Source: Bradyrhizobium sp. CCBAU 51627
GTDB taxonomy: Bacteria; Pseudomonadota; Alphaproteobacteria; Rhizobiales; Xanthobacteraceae
Direction: 5' to 3'
DNA length: 64,000 nucleotides
Assembly: GCF_028128765.1 (NCBI RefSeq)
Contig: NZ_LBJG01000084.1
Location: 1 to 64,000, forward strand
In this document: positions 50,210-58,574 of the stretch, piece after piece
Position numbering within the stretch: position 1 is the first letter of the stretch
How the letters are laid out: each line of letters starts with the position of its first letter
Notes under the pieces: generated by a model
The model's database searches: none
What the model was told of the DNA's origin: nothing
The model's input: the letters and a program-made list of their open reading frames with translations, nothing else
Made by a program: the position numbers and the translations under genes

Positions 50210-51829
50210 CTAGTCTTGGCGAAGCAGCGGCTGTATCCAGCGAGAGAACCATTCTTCCGCATCATTTGGCTTATTGCTCGAGGCATCAAGTCCCCAGACC
50301 GGCGGTGGAATGGCATAGCCCGGCTCATCAGCGAATGCACTGAGCGGGCTGCTTACCCGCTGGGGGTGCCTTCCTTGCTCTCGCCAATTGCTAAATCGAG
50401 CGTCGAACTCAGGAGAAGGCAGATACGGCACCGGCGCGCTACCCGACTCGAACACGCTACCCGCATTCGAGGCGTTCACGCGAGTGAGACGCCGGACTTC
50501 TTCAGGCGCAGCGACTTCCGCTGCAGAATGCATCGTCGCATCCGGCACGCTCGGCGGCTGGGTGGGCATTGTTCCGGCCGGGATCCCAGGCCAATTGCCG
50601 AATCTTTCGGCGAAATTGTCGACCCGGCCTGGCTCGCTGGCTGTCACCAAAAGTGGCGATCCCGTTCTGGATTCACCGACTGAAGGACCGCCTCCAGCAA
50701 TGCTCTCACGATCCAACGAGGCAAAAGAAGACGCTCCCTTTGCAAAGACCCTTTCATCGCCAACTTCAGTCGGATTTGCGGAACCAGACTCTAGGCCGCG
50801 CCCGCTGGCGGCGCCCGCAACCGCGCCAACACCTAGCGCCGCCACGAGCCACGCAGGCAACGTGAAAGCTGCTACACCGAGAGCAGCCGCGCCCGCGAGC
50901 CAAGGGAGAAGAGATGAGCCGGATGTGGAGGAAGAGGGATAGGCCAATCCTGGCGATCCTGCAGATGAAGGATAGATCAGTCCCGTGGCCATATCGTACT
51001 GCAGAGTTGGATCTTCCGGCGGCGCGGCAGTGCTCGGAGGTGGCTGTCCAATCCGTTGCCAAGCCGGGTCCAGCGCAGGAAAACCGCGCAGCCCAAAAGT
51101 TAGAGAGGAATTACCAGGTGTAAATCCTTCCGGCTGCTTCACCTCGTCCGGGGACATCGGAATGAAGCCGGGCAGCCCGGTGTTGACAAAAGATGGCACC
51201 AAACCTGGAAGCTCGGGAACCGATCCAATCGCAGTGAACTGTCTTGAGATCGGAGAGCCTTTAGGAAATTGGTTTCGTATCTTGATACGATCTTCAAGGC
51301 TCAGCGTGCTGGTCGGGGAAAGGATGGGCCAGTGAAGGGCTCCATTCCATTGCCCAGATCCACTCAGCTGATTGATCGTGTCCAGCATCTCCTGAATTTG
51401 ATCTTCATTGTCTTTGGCATAGCTCCTCCAATTCTTAAACCATCTCTCGTTCGCCGCGTTTGCCTGCTCGCGAGTCACCCCAGTTGGCGTGTTGGGAAAT
51501 AGATGGCCATTCGCCTGCGCGTATTTGGCCGCGGCCAAAAGCCTATTCAGATCGGAAGCAATCTCGTCGAACCGCGATTCGCGGCCCGCTACGCCAGCCG
51601 CGAACTCATCTGTTGACTCGACCTCATCGAGGTATTCCAAGAACCCATTGTAATACGATCGAAGATGTCCTCCGGAGTGTGGGCTCGACTTGAGATCGTC
51701 GGCAAGTCCCTGCGTGGCAGGTAGAGCCATACGATTCTTGATCCCATCAATGTCGAAGCGATTAGCCAGGCGGTTTATGACCGGATGTTCTGCAAGAAGT
51801 TGAGGCAAGATGTGATGAATCGGAAACAT
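50210..51829 (-). CDS. AHH-family nuclease toxin-like protein with long C-terminal extension
   Basis: A 539-residue protein. Residues 3-70 fit the AHH (HNH-like) nuclease toxin domain: HH at 5-6 in IHHILP, Asn32 in NRMALP, His51 and His55 in HSGGH, then YYNGF. A Pro-rich middle (about 165-300) leads to a hydrophobic stretch (307-342), then a Ser/Pro-rich tail with three short F/W-x-x-R-x-x-W-like units. AHH domains normally sit at the C-terminus of secreted toxins, so this order is unusual. No ribosome site is clear before the ATG at 51829, and the domain begins abruptly. An upstream frame (MPTELMVSS...) ends in a different phase, so a frameshift is possible. An Imm11-type gene lies just upstream. 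Confidence 0.65.
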   Translation of the reverse strand: MFPIHHILPQLLAEHPVINRLANRFDIDGIKNRMALPATQGLADDLKSSPHSGGHLRSYYNGFLEYLDEVESTDEFAAGVAGRESRFDEIASDLNRLLAAAKYAQANGHLFPNTPTGVTREQANAANERWFKNWRSYAKDNEDQIQEMLDTINQLSGSGQWNGALHWPILSPTSTLSLEDRIKIRNQFPKGSPISRQFTAIGSVPELPGLVPSFVNTGLPGFIPMSPDEVKQPEGFTPGNSSLTFGLRGFPALDPAWQRIGQPPPSTAAPPEDPTLQYDMATGLIYPSSAGSPGLAYPSSSTSGSSLLPWLAGAAALGVAAFTLPAWLVAALGVGAVAGAASGRGLESGSANPTEVGDERVFAKGASSFASLDRESIAGGGPSVGESRTGSPLLVTASEPGRVDNFAERFGNWPGIPAGTMPTQPPSVPDATMHSAAEVAAPEEVRRLTRVNASNAGSVFESGSAPVPYLPSPEFDARFSNWREQGRHPQRVSSPLSAFADEPGYAIPPPVWGLDASSNKPNDAEEWFSRWIQPLLRQD

Positions 51830-52195
51830 GCGACCGATGCTTTCTGGCGCACGCCGGCATCCGAGCTGACCATGAGCTCAGTCGGCATTTTTGATTGCAA
51901 TCGATTGGTGAGACGGCCAGCGATTGGAGCTGGCATTGGATTTGCGCGCCGCAGTCGGTGCAGCCGCGCTAGTTAGTATTGCTGCTAGGCGAGCAAGTAC
52001 TCTCGACGTCGGCGCCTGAACCGACGGCATGACGCAAACGTGCGGCCGCACCAAAGACTGGCGCCGTGCCTCTTATGCTATGTTTGTGGAAAAGGGACCT
52101 TCGTTCCCTAGAGGAAGAAGCGTTGCGTAAAGGTCAACAAGTGACCAATGTTCGCTTTCGACTCTTGATATGCGAGATCGTGCACCAACGTGCGA
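51830..52195. other. Spacer upstream of toxin gene
   Basis: 366 bases without a convincing gene. On the minus strand a frame starting MPTELMVSSDAGVRQ at about 51888 runs into the AHH coding region out of phase, which may be the displaced true start of the toxin. A fragment gtcagctcgg (minus strand, 51861-51870) resembles only the first bases of a type III secretion tts box. Confidence 0.4.
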
Positions 52196-52831
52196 TTACC
52201 CACGGGACACATCTTCGAAGCTTATTCCCCTCATACCGGCCTCCCTGCACGCATCCTTCATGATTTGATCACAAATGACGCCAACCCAGAATCGTGGTCT
52301 GAAGATATGGGCTGAACCGACGGCCTGTTGTTTAAAGACCAGTCGGGCCCCGGCCATAAGATCATATCGCCTGTACGGGGTCCCATCATCCACGATTGTG
52401 CCTTGCGACTTTTGCTCGTCGATAGCATCGAGTACGCGAATGACGTCGCAAAGCCAGTAGGTTGGCGCAGCCGGTCCAGTCAACGATCGCGTTTCGCACT
52501 TCAAGAATACTACGCCCTCTCGATCTATACTTTCGAGAAGATCCTTCATCCGATCGGATGCGAGCCGAAAGCCGTAAAAAAGCTCCCAGTCGCCTGGTGC
52601 CCGACCAAGAGATCGGTCGATCAGCAGGCGCGGCGATTCGGGGAGTGGCGGAAAGCCGCGCCGGCCCGGCGGCGGCATTAGAAGGCGGCCCCCATTCAGA
52701 GCGGCGGTATTTTCGATTTTTACCCCTGGCGCAGTGTGAAATCCGCCTATTGATACACGGTAGAATTTTGCAGTCTTTGGTTTTCGCATGCGCTTCTCAA
52801 TCGAGGATGCAGCCATGAATTGTCGTCTCAT
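52196..52831 (-). CDS. Imm11-type (DUF1629) immunity protein
   Basis: A 211-residue protein. Its second half shows the DUF1629/Imm11 pattern: RLLIDRSL, LASDRMKDLLESID, YWLCDVIRVLDAIDEQKS, VGVICDQIMKDACREAGMRGISFEDV. Immunity proteins of this family protect cells from their own polymorphic toxins. It lies upstream of the AHH toxin gene on the same strand, separated by 366 bases. The start is uncertain: ATG 52831, a GTG at 52840, or later ATGs at 52816 and 52789. Confidence 0.75.
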   Translation of the reverse strand: MRRQFMAASSIEKRMRKPKTAKFYRVSIGGFHTAPGVKIENTAALNGGRLLMPPPGRRGFPPLPESPRLLIDRSLGRAPGDWELFYGFRLASDRMKDLLESIDREGVVFLKCETRSLTGPAAPTYWLCDVIRVLDAIDEQKSQGTIVDDGTPYRRYDLMAGARLVFKQQAVGSAHIFRPRFWVGVICDQIMKDACREAGMRGISFEDVSRG

Positions 52832-52876
52832 CTTCCTCACAGGCGCTATCGCGCTGAGTAAGCGAGCTATGCTCCG

Positions 52877-53659
52877 TTAGGGCGAGCCGTCCGTACAAAG
52901 AAACACGGGCATGCCGTTGAACTGGTCGGAATTCTTGTAGCGCACAGCGATGCGCTCGTTCGCGTCGCCGCCAAATGTATCGCCCTCTTTGAGCACGCGT
53001 CCATGCTCGATGAGATAGACGGCAAGGCCGGCCACCCTTTCGATCAGCGCCTCGAGCGTCAGCCCGGAGGTCTCGAACTGAATCTCGCGATCGACAAAAG
53101 CGGTCAGCCCCATCGTTACCGCACCGATGCCTCTTTGCCAGCGGAAAGGCAGGACATCGACCCAGAGCGAGAAAGGATAGTCGGGGAACGGCGCATAGGA
53201 TCGCCGGGAGAAGTGCAGCCAATGATCAGCCGGTCGTGCGACCTTGCCATCCCAGACCACGGCGCAGCATTCCGGCACAGTCGCTATCAACGCGCCGATA
53301 ACAGCAGTCATCAAACGAGCCTTGGGCAGTAATGGCTGGCTTTGTCCGACCACCGAGACGATCAAATGACCGCGGTGTCGCGCCGCGACGGTGTTCGCCT
53401 CCGGCCAGGCCATCGTCGTGCGCGACCACAACCCTGGATCCTGTGGAATGGGCGCCGGCATTGACATCACGGCGATGAGTTGATCGCCGCAGTGGAGCAC
53501 CGATCCACCCGCGGAACGCTGGCGGATAGCCGCCGCATCGGCCTCCATCTCCGCCGCCAGCTCCGGGTGGCGGGTGCGAAGCGCCTCGGCAAGCGCGACC
53601 ATGTCCGGCGTTGCCGGTCTCTCCAGCAAGACAAGCCCAAGAAAGGATCTACTCATCAC
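52877..53659 (-). CDS. DUF4261-like protein
   Basis: A 260-residue protein (FLGLVLLERPATPDMVALAEALRTRHPEL at the start; WVDVLPFRWQRGIGAVTMGLTAFVDREIQFE and LALYLIEHGRVLKEGDTFGGDANERIAVRY-type text near the end). The overall pattern fits DUF4261, a domain often next to toxin-immunity genes in Proteobacteria. No membrane segment or catalytic motif is evident. It stands first in the three-gene minus-strand locus with the Imm11 and AHH genes, 45 bases before the Imm11 start. It may be a second immunity or accessory protein. Confidence 0.65.
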   Translation of the reverse strand: MMSRSFLGLVLLERPATPDMVALAEALRTRHPELAAEMEADAAAIRQRSAGGSVLHCGDQLIAVMSMPAPIPQDPGLWSRTTMAWPEANTVAARHRGHLIVSVVGQSQPLLPKARLMTAVIGALIATVPECCAVVWDGKVARPADHWLHFSRRSYAPFPDYPFSLWVDVLPFRWQRGIGAVTMGLTAFVDREIQFETSGLTLEALIERVAGLAVYLIEHGRVLKEGDTFGGDANERIAVRYKNSDQFNGMPVFLCTDGSP

Positions 53660-53830
53660 AGCCTCGGTCGGGATCGAGCGTCAGACAAATTCATTGTCAC
53701 TCGCCCTCGGGTTGAATCGAACATACAGGGAACAAAGTCAACATCTTTCTCGCCCGCGGCTAATTCGAAATTTTAACGTCAAGCGCGGAGACGATTGACA
53801 GGCACAATGAGCGATCGGATCCAAAAGCAG

Positions 53831-53911
53831 AAAGCCCGCGACGGATGTTCCGGGCGGGCTGCAAACTCCTTCAATGATGCCATTCTGCCAGTGCTTTGCC
53901 CGACGGGTCAA
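53831..53911. repeat. Short hairpin repeat, copy C
   Basis: aaagcccgcgacggatg...cgggcgggct hairpin, then atgatgccattctgccagtg and ttgcccgacgggtcaa. It has G in place of T in the acgggtc tail, as in copy F. Confidence 0.75.
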
Positions 53912-54006
53912 GCTTCACTTATGATAAACCGAACATGCTCGGCAACTTGAGACGCCGGACAATTATCGTGCTCCAACGGTCACCATCGCATCGATGACAT
54001 CAGCAT

Positions 54007-54094
54007 GAAAAAGCCCGCGGCGGATGCGTTCCGCGCGGGCTCACCTAAGATTTCGATGATGCCATTATGCCGGTGTTTTGCCCGACGTGTCAAA
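54007..54094. repeat. Short hairpin repeat, copy D
   Basis: gaaaaagcccgcggcggatg...ccgcgcgggct hairpin, gatgatgccattatgccggtg, then ttttgcccgacgtgtcaa. It is nearly identical to copy A. Confidence 0.8.
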
Positions 54095-54141
54095 CGAACG
54101 ATCTGGCAGCGTGGCGCGTTGGTCGATCAGGAGGATCGGCC

Positions 54142-54342
54142 ATGACTTCAAGAACAGCTGCGCCCAAATCGCCGCGAGATCTGCCGAGACGGAGGCCGCG
54201 CATGGACAAGGAGCGGGAGAGGCAAGCGGCTGTCATCGCGGACGCCGGCGAGACTGAAGACAACAGCCGCGATCTCGTGCACGGCGAGGGTGGAACCATC
54301 GACCGGCCGACCACGCCCGGCGAACTGTCCAGGGACGATTAG
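54142..54342 (+). CDS. Small conserved-type hypothetical protein
   Basis: A 66-residue hydrophilic protein with an Arg/Pro-rich start and an acidic C-terminus (NSRDLVHGEGGTIDRPTTPG). The ending G-G-T-I-D-x-P-T-x-P-G-x-L-S-x-D-D recalls a small family common in Bradyrhizobium. The ATG at 54142 follows caggaggatcggcc, a strong ribosome site; a longer frame from 54067 begins inside repeat copy D and is not favoured. The function is unknown. Confidence 0.7.
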   Translation: MTSRTAAPKSPRDLPRRRPRMDKERERQAAVIADAGETEDNSRDLVHGEGGTIDRPTTPGELSRDD

Positions 54343-54462
54343 GCCGCCGCTTCCGGCAACGCCCCTCCTCCCAGCTTGATATGTGGTGCGCTAGGGGCTT
54401 GCTTCAAGCGCCAAGCCCCGGTGTACACCCCGCGCCTCACAGCCAGCCGAGGGGGTCACCAC

Positions 54463-55983
54463 ATGCCTGTCCTGCTTCCGAAGTCACGCGCGCGCATCCG
54501 CACCTCACTGAGGCGAGACGCGCACGTGGCCGACCATGCCGTCATCATCGCCGGCGGCGGGCCGACCGGATTGATGCTGGCCGCGGAGCTGGCGCTCGCC
54601 GGATGCGATGTCGCGATCGTCGAGCGCCGCGCCAGCCAGGGTCTCACGGGCACGCGGGCCGGCGGCCTGCACGCGCGCAGCCTCGAGATCCTAGATCAGC
54701 GCGGCGTGGCGGATCGCTTCCTGCGCGAAGGCAAGGTCGTCCAGCTCGCCGGCTTTGCCTGGACGCGGCTCGATATCGGCGATCTGCCCACCCGCCATCC
54801 TTACGGGCTCGCGCTGCGGCAAAGCCACATCGAACGCATCCTGGCCGACTGGGTCGCCGAACTCGGCGTCCCCGTTTATCGCGACCGTGAGGTGAGCGAT
54901 GTCGTGCAGGACGAGGCCGGCGTCGACGTGACGCTCGCTGGCGGCGAGATCTTGCGCGCGGAATACCTCGTCGGCTGCGACGGCGGCCGCAGCCGGGTGC
55001 GCAAGGCGGCCGGCATAGCATTCGCCGGCAAGGATCCGACGCTCAGCAACCTCATGGCCGAGGTCGAGATGCGCGAGACGCCGGCATGGGGCCTGCGTCA
55101 CGATGCGCTCGGCTTTCACGGCCTCAGCACGAGCGAGAGCGGGCGTGTGCTGGTGGTCATGACGGAAGCAACGTTCGATCGCAGCGGCGAGCCTTCCTTG
55201 CGCGACCTCAGCGAGGCGCTCGTTGCCGTGTACGGCACCGATTTCGGCGCCCATAGCCCGGCCTGGATCTCCCGCTTTACCGACGCGGCGCGGCAGGCCG
55301 TCTCCTATCGCGCAGGGCGCGTGCTGCTCGCTGGCGATGCCGCGCATATCCATCACTCCGTCGGCGGACAGGGCCTCAACACCGGCCTGCAGGATGCCGT
55401 CAATCTCGGCTGGAAGCTGGCGCTGGTGGCAAAGGGCGTTGCGCCCGACAGCCTGCTCGACAGCTACCATGCCGAACGCCATCCCGTCGCCGCGCGCGTC
55501 TTGCGCAACACGCGTGCGCAGATCGCCTTGCTCCGCCGCGACGACGACGGCCTTAAGGCCGCGCGCGAGGTGATGTCCGAACTGCTTGCGATGGACGCGC
55601 CGCGCCGGCGCTATGGCGCGATGATGAGCGGGCTCGACATCCACTATGATCTCGGCGACGGGCATCCCCTGCTCGGCCGCCGCGTGCCCGATCTCGCATT
55701 GGCGATCGAAGGCCGGCCGCAGCCTCTGTTCACGCTGCTGCACCAGGCGCGCGGCCTGCTGCTCAATCTTGGTGGGCTTGAGGACCTCGACATCTCGCCC
55801 TTCGCCGATCGCGTCACGCGCATCGATGCCGTCCATGATGGCGCATGGGAACTCCCGTCCGTCGGCGCGGTCTCGGCGCCGAAGGCCGTGCTGGTGCGGC
55901 CCGACGGCCATGTGGCGTGGGTGGGTGATCAGGGCAGCGGCGGACTTGCCGAGGCGCTGACGCGGTGGTTCGGCGCGGCATAA
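54463..55983 (+). CDS. FAD-dependent monooxygenase (PheA/TfdB/polyketide hydroxylase type)
   Basis: A 506-residue class A flavin monooxygenase, with GGGPTG dinucleotide motif (about 29-34), LVGCDGGRSRVRKAAG (DG motif) and GDAAHIHHSVGGQGLNTGLQDAVNL for FAD. The C-terminal thioredoxin-like domain (about 400-506) ends VLVRPDGHVAWVGDQG, as in phenol or aromatic polyketide hydroxylases. The ATG at 54463 follows gagggggtcacc; a GTG at 54526 would drop a 21-residue leader. It stands alone between small genes, and the substrate is unknown. Confidence 0.88.
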   Translation: MPVLLPKSRARIRTSLRRDAHVADHAVIIAGGGPTGLMLAAELALAGCDVAIVERRASQGLTGTRAGGLHARSLEILDQRGVADRFLREGKVVQLAGFAWTRLDIGDLPTRHPYGLALRQSHIERILADWVAELGVPVYRDREVSDVVQDEAGVDVTLAGGEILRAEYLVGCDGGRSRVRKAAGIAFAGKDPTLSNLMAEVEMRETPAWGLRHDALGFHGLSTSESGRVLVVMTEATFDRSGEPSLRDLSEALVAVYGTDFGAHSPAWISRFTDAARQAVSYRAGRVLLAGDAAHIHHSVGGQGLNTGLQDAVNLGWKLALVAKGVAPDSLLDSYHAERHPVAARVLRNTRAQIALLRRDDDGLKAAREVMSELLAMDAPRRRYGAMMSGLDIHYDLGDGHPLLGRRVPDLALAIEGRPQPLFTLLHQARGLLLNLGGLEDLDISPFADRVTRIDAVHDGAWELPSVGAVSAPKAVLVRPDGHVAWVGDQGSGGLAEALTRWFGAA

Positions 55984-56031
55984 ACACGGCAGGCGTTGCT
56001 GAAGCAAACAAGCCCGCGGCGCGGCTTGCGA

Positions 56032-56364
56032 TCAGTCGCCCGTGGGCGAGCTGTAGGACGGCTGCCCGCCGTGCTGGGATTCGTCGTACACGCCGTATGT
56101 CCGGTAGGGATGCTCCCGCCGCCCGAAGTAATAGCCCGGCGCAGGAGCGTAGGCATAGACATAGTCCGGGTCTGGGGCATAGCCATAGTCGGGACCCGGC
56201 GCATAGGCATAGGCCGACGAGGCCGCGCCTGCGAGGAGAGCGCCGGCAATCAATCCGCCGGCGAATCCAGGGCCGAAGTGCCGGGCCTGGGCGGGCACCG
56301 TGGTCGCAATTCCGGTCAGCGCCAGCGCGCCGACGGTTGCACAAATGCGTGCTGATGATCTCAT
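56032..56364 (-). CDS. Small exported Tyr/Pro/Gly-rich protein
   Basis: A 110-residue protein with a signal peptide (ARICATVGALALTGIATTVPAQA-RH), then a glycine/alanine hydrophobic stretch (GGLIAGALLAGAAS) and a repetitive Tyr-Ala-Pro region (YAPGPDYGYAPDPDYVYAYAP). Such proteins are common exported products of Bradyrhizobium with no assigned role. An ATG at 56364 starts the signal sequence. Confidence 0.7.
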   Translation of the reverse strand: MRSSARICATVGALALTGIATTVPAQARHFGPGFAGGLIAGALLAGAASSAYAYAPGPDYGYAPDPDYVYAYAPAPGYYFGRREHPYRTYGVYDESQHGGQPSYSSPTGD

Positions 56365-56584
56365 GCTCAACCTTTCCAAGCTGTGTGGTGAACCAACGCC
56401 GGCGGCTCGTTGTGGTTGCCTGATATGCACGTGAAAGGATCGTCATGAGAACGGCTCCGGCGCAGACGGGGGGCACGCGCGCCGGAGCCGTCATTCCAGG
56501 CCGACCAGTCGGCGGCAGGGCCGGCCGTCTCTCCAAATCAGGTTCGAAGCGGGAAGTTCCAAACGGCGAAAGCCGGCGCGTCCG

Positions 56585-56656
56585 TCAGTGCTCCTGTTGG
56601 GCGATCTTGGATGCTTCGTTATGGATGCGATGGATCGGCGCGCGATGGTTCGGCAT
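56585..56656 (-). CDS. Possible 23-residue peptide
   Basis: MPNHRAPIHRIHNEASKIAQ plus three residues. A gggag ribosome site lies 8 bases before the ATG. It is hydrophilic and His/Arg-rich. It is offered only on the ribosome site and a clean short frame; no homologue can be claimed. Confidence 0.3.
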   Translation of the reverse strand: MPNHRAPIHRIHNEASKIAQQEH

Positions 56657-56999
56657 GGACGTGCTCCCTGGCTTTGCAGGCGGGCGCACACTCTCGGTCT
56701 CTCAGCCACCGACGCCCACGGACAGAGCCTTGGCCGGTGATGGGAGATAAACGACCCGAAGTCGCTCTTGTTCAAAAGTGAACTTTAGACTCGCCGGTGT
56801 GCAAGATGAGTAAACGGCTGAAAACGCTCAAACATCGCGTGAGAAAATGTCGCGGATATTTTCGCGCCAATGTATCAAAGGATGAAGACTCCCTTCGAGA
56901 CGGGTCGTACAGTTAAGCATCACCGCAAGGCCCGTGGCAGATATCGGTGATGAGAACGCCGGTCGCGCTCCCGCCTTCCTCGAACATGGGAGCAGCGCC
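56657..56999. other. Gene-free spacer with one short palindrome
   Basis: 343 bases with no supported gene. The single notable element is gttcaaaagtgaac at 56770-56783, a perfect 5-base-arm palindrome of unknown meaning. The sequence is AT-richer than its flanks. Confidence 0.5.
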
Positions 57000-57200
57000 A
57001 TGTTGAAGCGGCGTCGTTTCAAGCAAACCAAGACACTTTCCCAGAGACTCGCGGACGAAGCCGCGCAATTGCGCGAAGAGGCGCGCGTGCTGGCGCCGGG
57101 ACGGCGCCGCGAGCTGTTGCTGCGCCGGGCGCGGCAGGACGAATTGGCGATGCAAATCGACGCCTGGCTGCATTCACCGGGCCTGAGGGCGCCGACATGA
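57000..57200 (+). CDS. Small basic coiled-coil protein
   Basis: A 66-residue protein, very Arg-rich (MLKRRRFKQTKTLSQRLADE, RELLLRRARQDELAMQIDAWL), predicted to be one long helix. It overlaps the next gene by 4 bases. This kind of small Arg-rich helix is frequent in Bradyrhizobium genomes; the function is unknown. Confidence 0.65.
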   Translation: MLKRRRFKQTKTLSQRLADEAAQLREEARVLAPGRRRELLLRRARQDELAMQIDAWLHSPGLRAPT

Positions 57201-57391
57201 CACAACAATATCGCGCCTATCTGGTCGGCGAGAACGGCGTCTTCCGCTCCGCCGAAGCGTTCGAGGCGCAAAGCGATACGTCGGCCCTCGACTTCGCGCA
57301 GCAGTTCGCGCGGCGCGGCGATGTCGAGGTCTGGCAGCTCGGCCGGAAGATCGGTCTGCTGAAGGGGCCGCGGCCGCACGAAGCCTCCTGA
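57197..57391 (+). CDS. Small hypothetical protein, coupled to the preceding gene
   Basis: A 64-residue protein (MTQQYRAYLVGENGVFRSAE, FARRGDVEVWQLGRKIGLL). The ATGA overlap with the preceding gene indicates co-translation. The small alpha/beta sequence lacks known motifs. Confidence 0.65.
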   Translation: MTQQYRAYLVGENGVFRSAEAFEAQSDTSALDFAQQFARRGDVEVWQLGRKIGLLKGPRPHEAS

Positions 57392-57419
57392 TGCGAAGCG
57401 GGCGCGAGGGCGGGCGCGG

Positions 57420-57677
57420 CTACGCGGCCCGCGACACTTGCGCCGTCCGCTCGACCTGCGCCTCCAGCAGGGCGATCGAGGTCCGCAGATTGTCGCGGCG
57501 CGCACGCAAGGTCTGCGCCAGCATGGAATAGGTGGGGCTGCCGGGATCGGCATTCCCGGCCTTGCGCTCTTCCTCGGCAATGTCGCTCTCCAGCATCTGC
57601 ATCCGCCAGTTGAGGTCGGAGATGAGCGCGTGGAGCTTCAAGGACGCGGTCGCTTCGAAACGGGACGTTGACTGCAT
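57420..57677 (-). CDS. Small coiled-coil protein
   Basis: An 85-residue protein, mostly helical (ALISDLNWRMQMLESDIAEEERKAG, LRARRDNLRTSIALLEAQVER), likely a dimeric coiled coil. It is convergent with the two plus-strand genes. No function can be assigned. Confidence 0.6.
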   Translation of the reverse strand: MQSTSRFEATASLKLHALISDLNWRMQMLESDIAEEERKAGNADPGSPTYSMLAQTLRARRDNLRTSIALLEAQVERTAQVSRAA

Positions 57678-57782
57678 GTGATCGCCTCAATCTGAAACGG
57701 CCCGATGGGCCGGGTGGGGATTGAGACATCACGGAGCAAAAGCGATGCCACGCCCTTGGACGAACCGGCGAGCCTCAGCGCC

Positions 57783-58031
57783 TCACTCGTCGGCCAGCTT
57801 CCGCTCGATATAGGCGTCGACCGTCTCGGCGAACGAGCGCTGCACGCCGACCGAAGTGACATGCAGCTCGATCGCGTCCTGCTGCAGCACGCGCAGGCCG
57901 CGTCTGCGTGCGCTGACCGGGGCCATCGCCAGATAGTCGTCGATGGCGCCCGTCGCCAGCGGGATGCCCTTCGGATCCCCTCTCGCGATCAGCAGGCGCA
58001 GAAAGCTCAGGCAATCGGCCAGACCCGCCAT
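57783..58031 (-). CDS. Small hypothetical protein
   Basis: An 82-residue protein (MAGLADCLSFLRLLIARGDP, VSARRRGLRVLQQDAIELHV), cytoplasmic, with no recognisable domain. The ATG lies 11 bases after the stop of the 34-residue gene, so both may form one transcript. Confidence 0.55.
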   Translation of the reverse strand: MAGLADCLSFLRLLIARGDPKGIPLATGAIDDYLAMAPVSARRRGLRVLQQDAIELHVTSVGVQRSFAETVDAYIERKLADE

Positions 58032-58041
58032 GGCTGGTATC

Positions 58042-58146
58042 TCAGCCTTGCTGCGACTTCGGCTTCGGCTTCCGGACGGGCTGGGTATGCGTCCCGAACA
58101 GCGCCAGCAGCAACGCGACTTCTTCCTTCGAACCGATCTGGATCAT
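58042..58146 (-). CDS. 34-residue peptide with strong ribosome site
   Basis: MIQIGSKEEVALLLALFGTH followed by a basic Pro/Lys tail. A perfect aaaggag ribosome site lies 6 bases before the ATG. It is followed after 10 bases by the 82-residue gene. It is too short for routine calling; the ribosome site and spacing make the case. Confidence 0.5.
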   Translation of the reverse strand: MIQIGSKEEVALLLALFGTHTQPVRKPKPKSQQG

Positions 58147-58276
58147 GACTGTCTCCTTTTCGCTCCGTTGGTCGGTTCCAACGGGGTGGGAGTTCAGGAC
58201 GATCTGGTTTCAGGACTGTTTCAAAGCTGTTTCGTCATGGCCGGCACATCGCTTGGGAGGGGCGAATGCGGATCGC

Positions 58277-58537
58277 TCAGCCGTTCGGCTGCCAGCCGAT
58301 GATCGCGCCGACGAGGCATAGCAGCGCGCCGAACGCCGTGCCGCCCATCTGCATCCAGTACCGGATCGGGGTGGTGTCGCGGTCAAATTCCTGCCGCGAC
58401 CATCTCGACCAGTCCAGCCAGTCGTCGCTGACGAACAGGATCTTTCGCTCGACATAGCCGACCCAGGCCTTGCGGGCGCAATAGATGCTGATCCCGATCG
58501 CAAGCAGTCGATAGAGCAGATCAAGAGCGGGGTTCAT
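58277..58537 (-). CDS. Small two-helix membrane protein
   Basis: An 86-residue protein with an N-terminal helix (LLYRLLAIGISIYCARKAWVGY), a charged Trp-rich loop (SDDWLDWSRWSRQEFDRD), and a C-terminal helix (GGTAFGALLCLVGAIIGW). It has no family match. It is downstream of the frameshifted packaging gene and may belong to the second phage remnant. Confidence 0.6.
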   Translation of the reverse strand: MNPALDLLYRLLAIGISIYCARKAWVGYVERKILFVSDDWLDWSRWSRQEFDRDTTPIRYWMQMGGTAFGALLCLVGAIIGWQPNG

Positions 58538-58574
58538 GTGGAGCATCCGTTCGCCGGCTCGGGCTGGTGGGGTG

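Larger units (their letters stand above)
53660..54141. other. Spacer with two hairpin repeats
   Basis: 482 bases between the divergently placed DUF4261 gene and a small plus-strand gene. It holds short-repeat copies C (53831-53911) and D (54007-54094). No further gene is supported. Confidence 0.6.

Noticed and set aside
51861..51870. Possible tts box (type III secretion promoter) before the toxin gene
   Set aside because: Only the first part gtcagct matches; the remainder of the conserved box is absent.
56828..57580. 250-codon minus-strand open frame
   Set aside because: Arg/Pro-rich low-complexity text antisense to two coupled small genes and a neighbour; judged a shadow.
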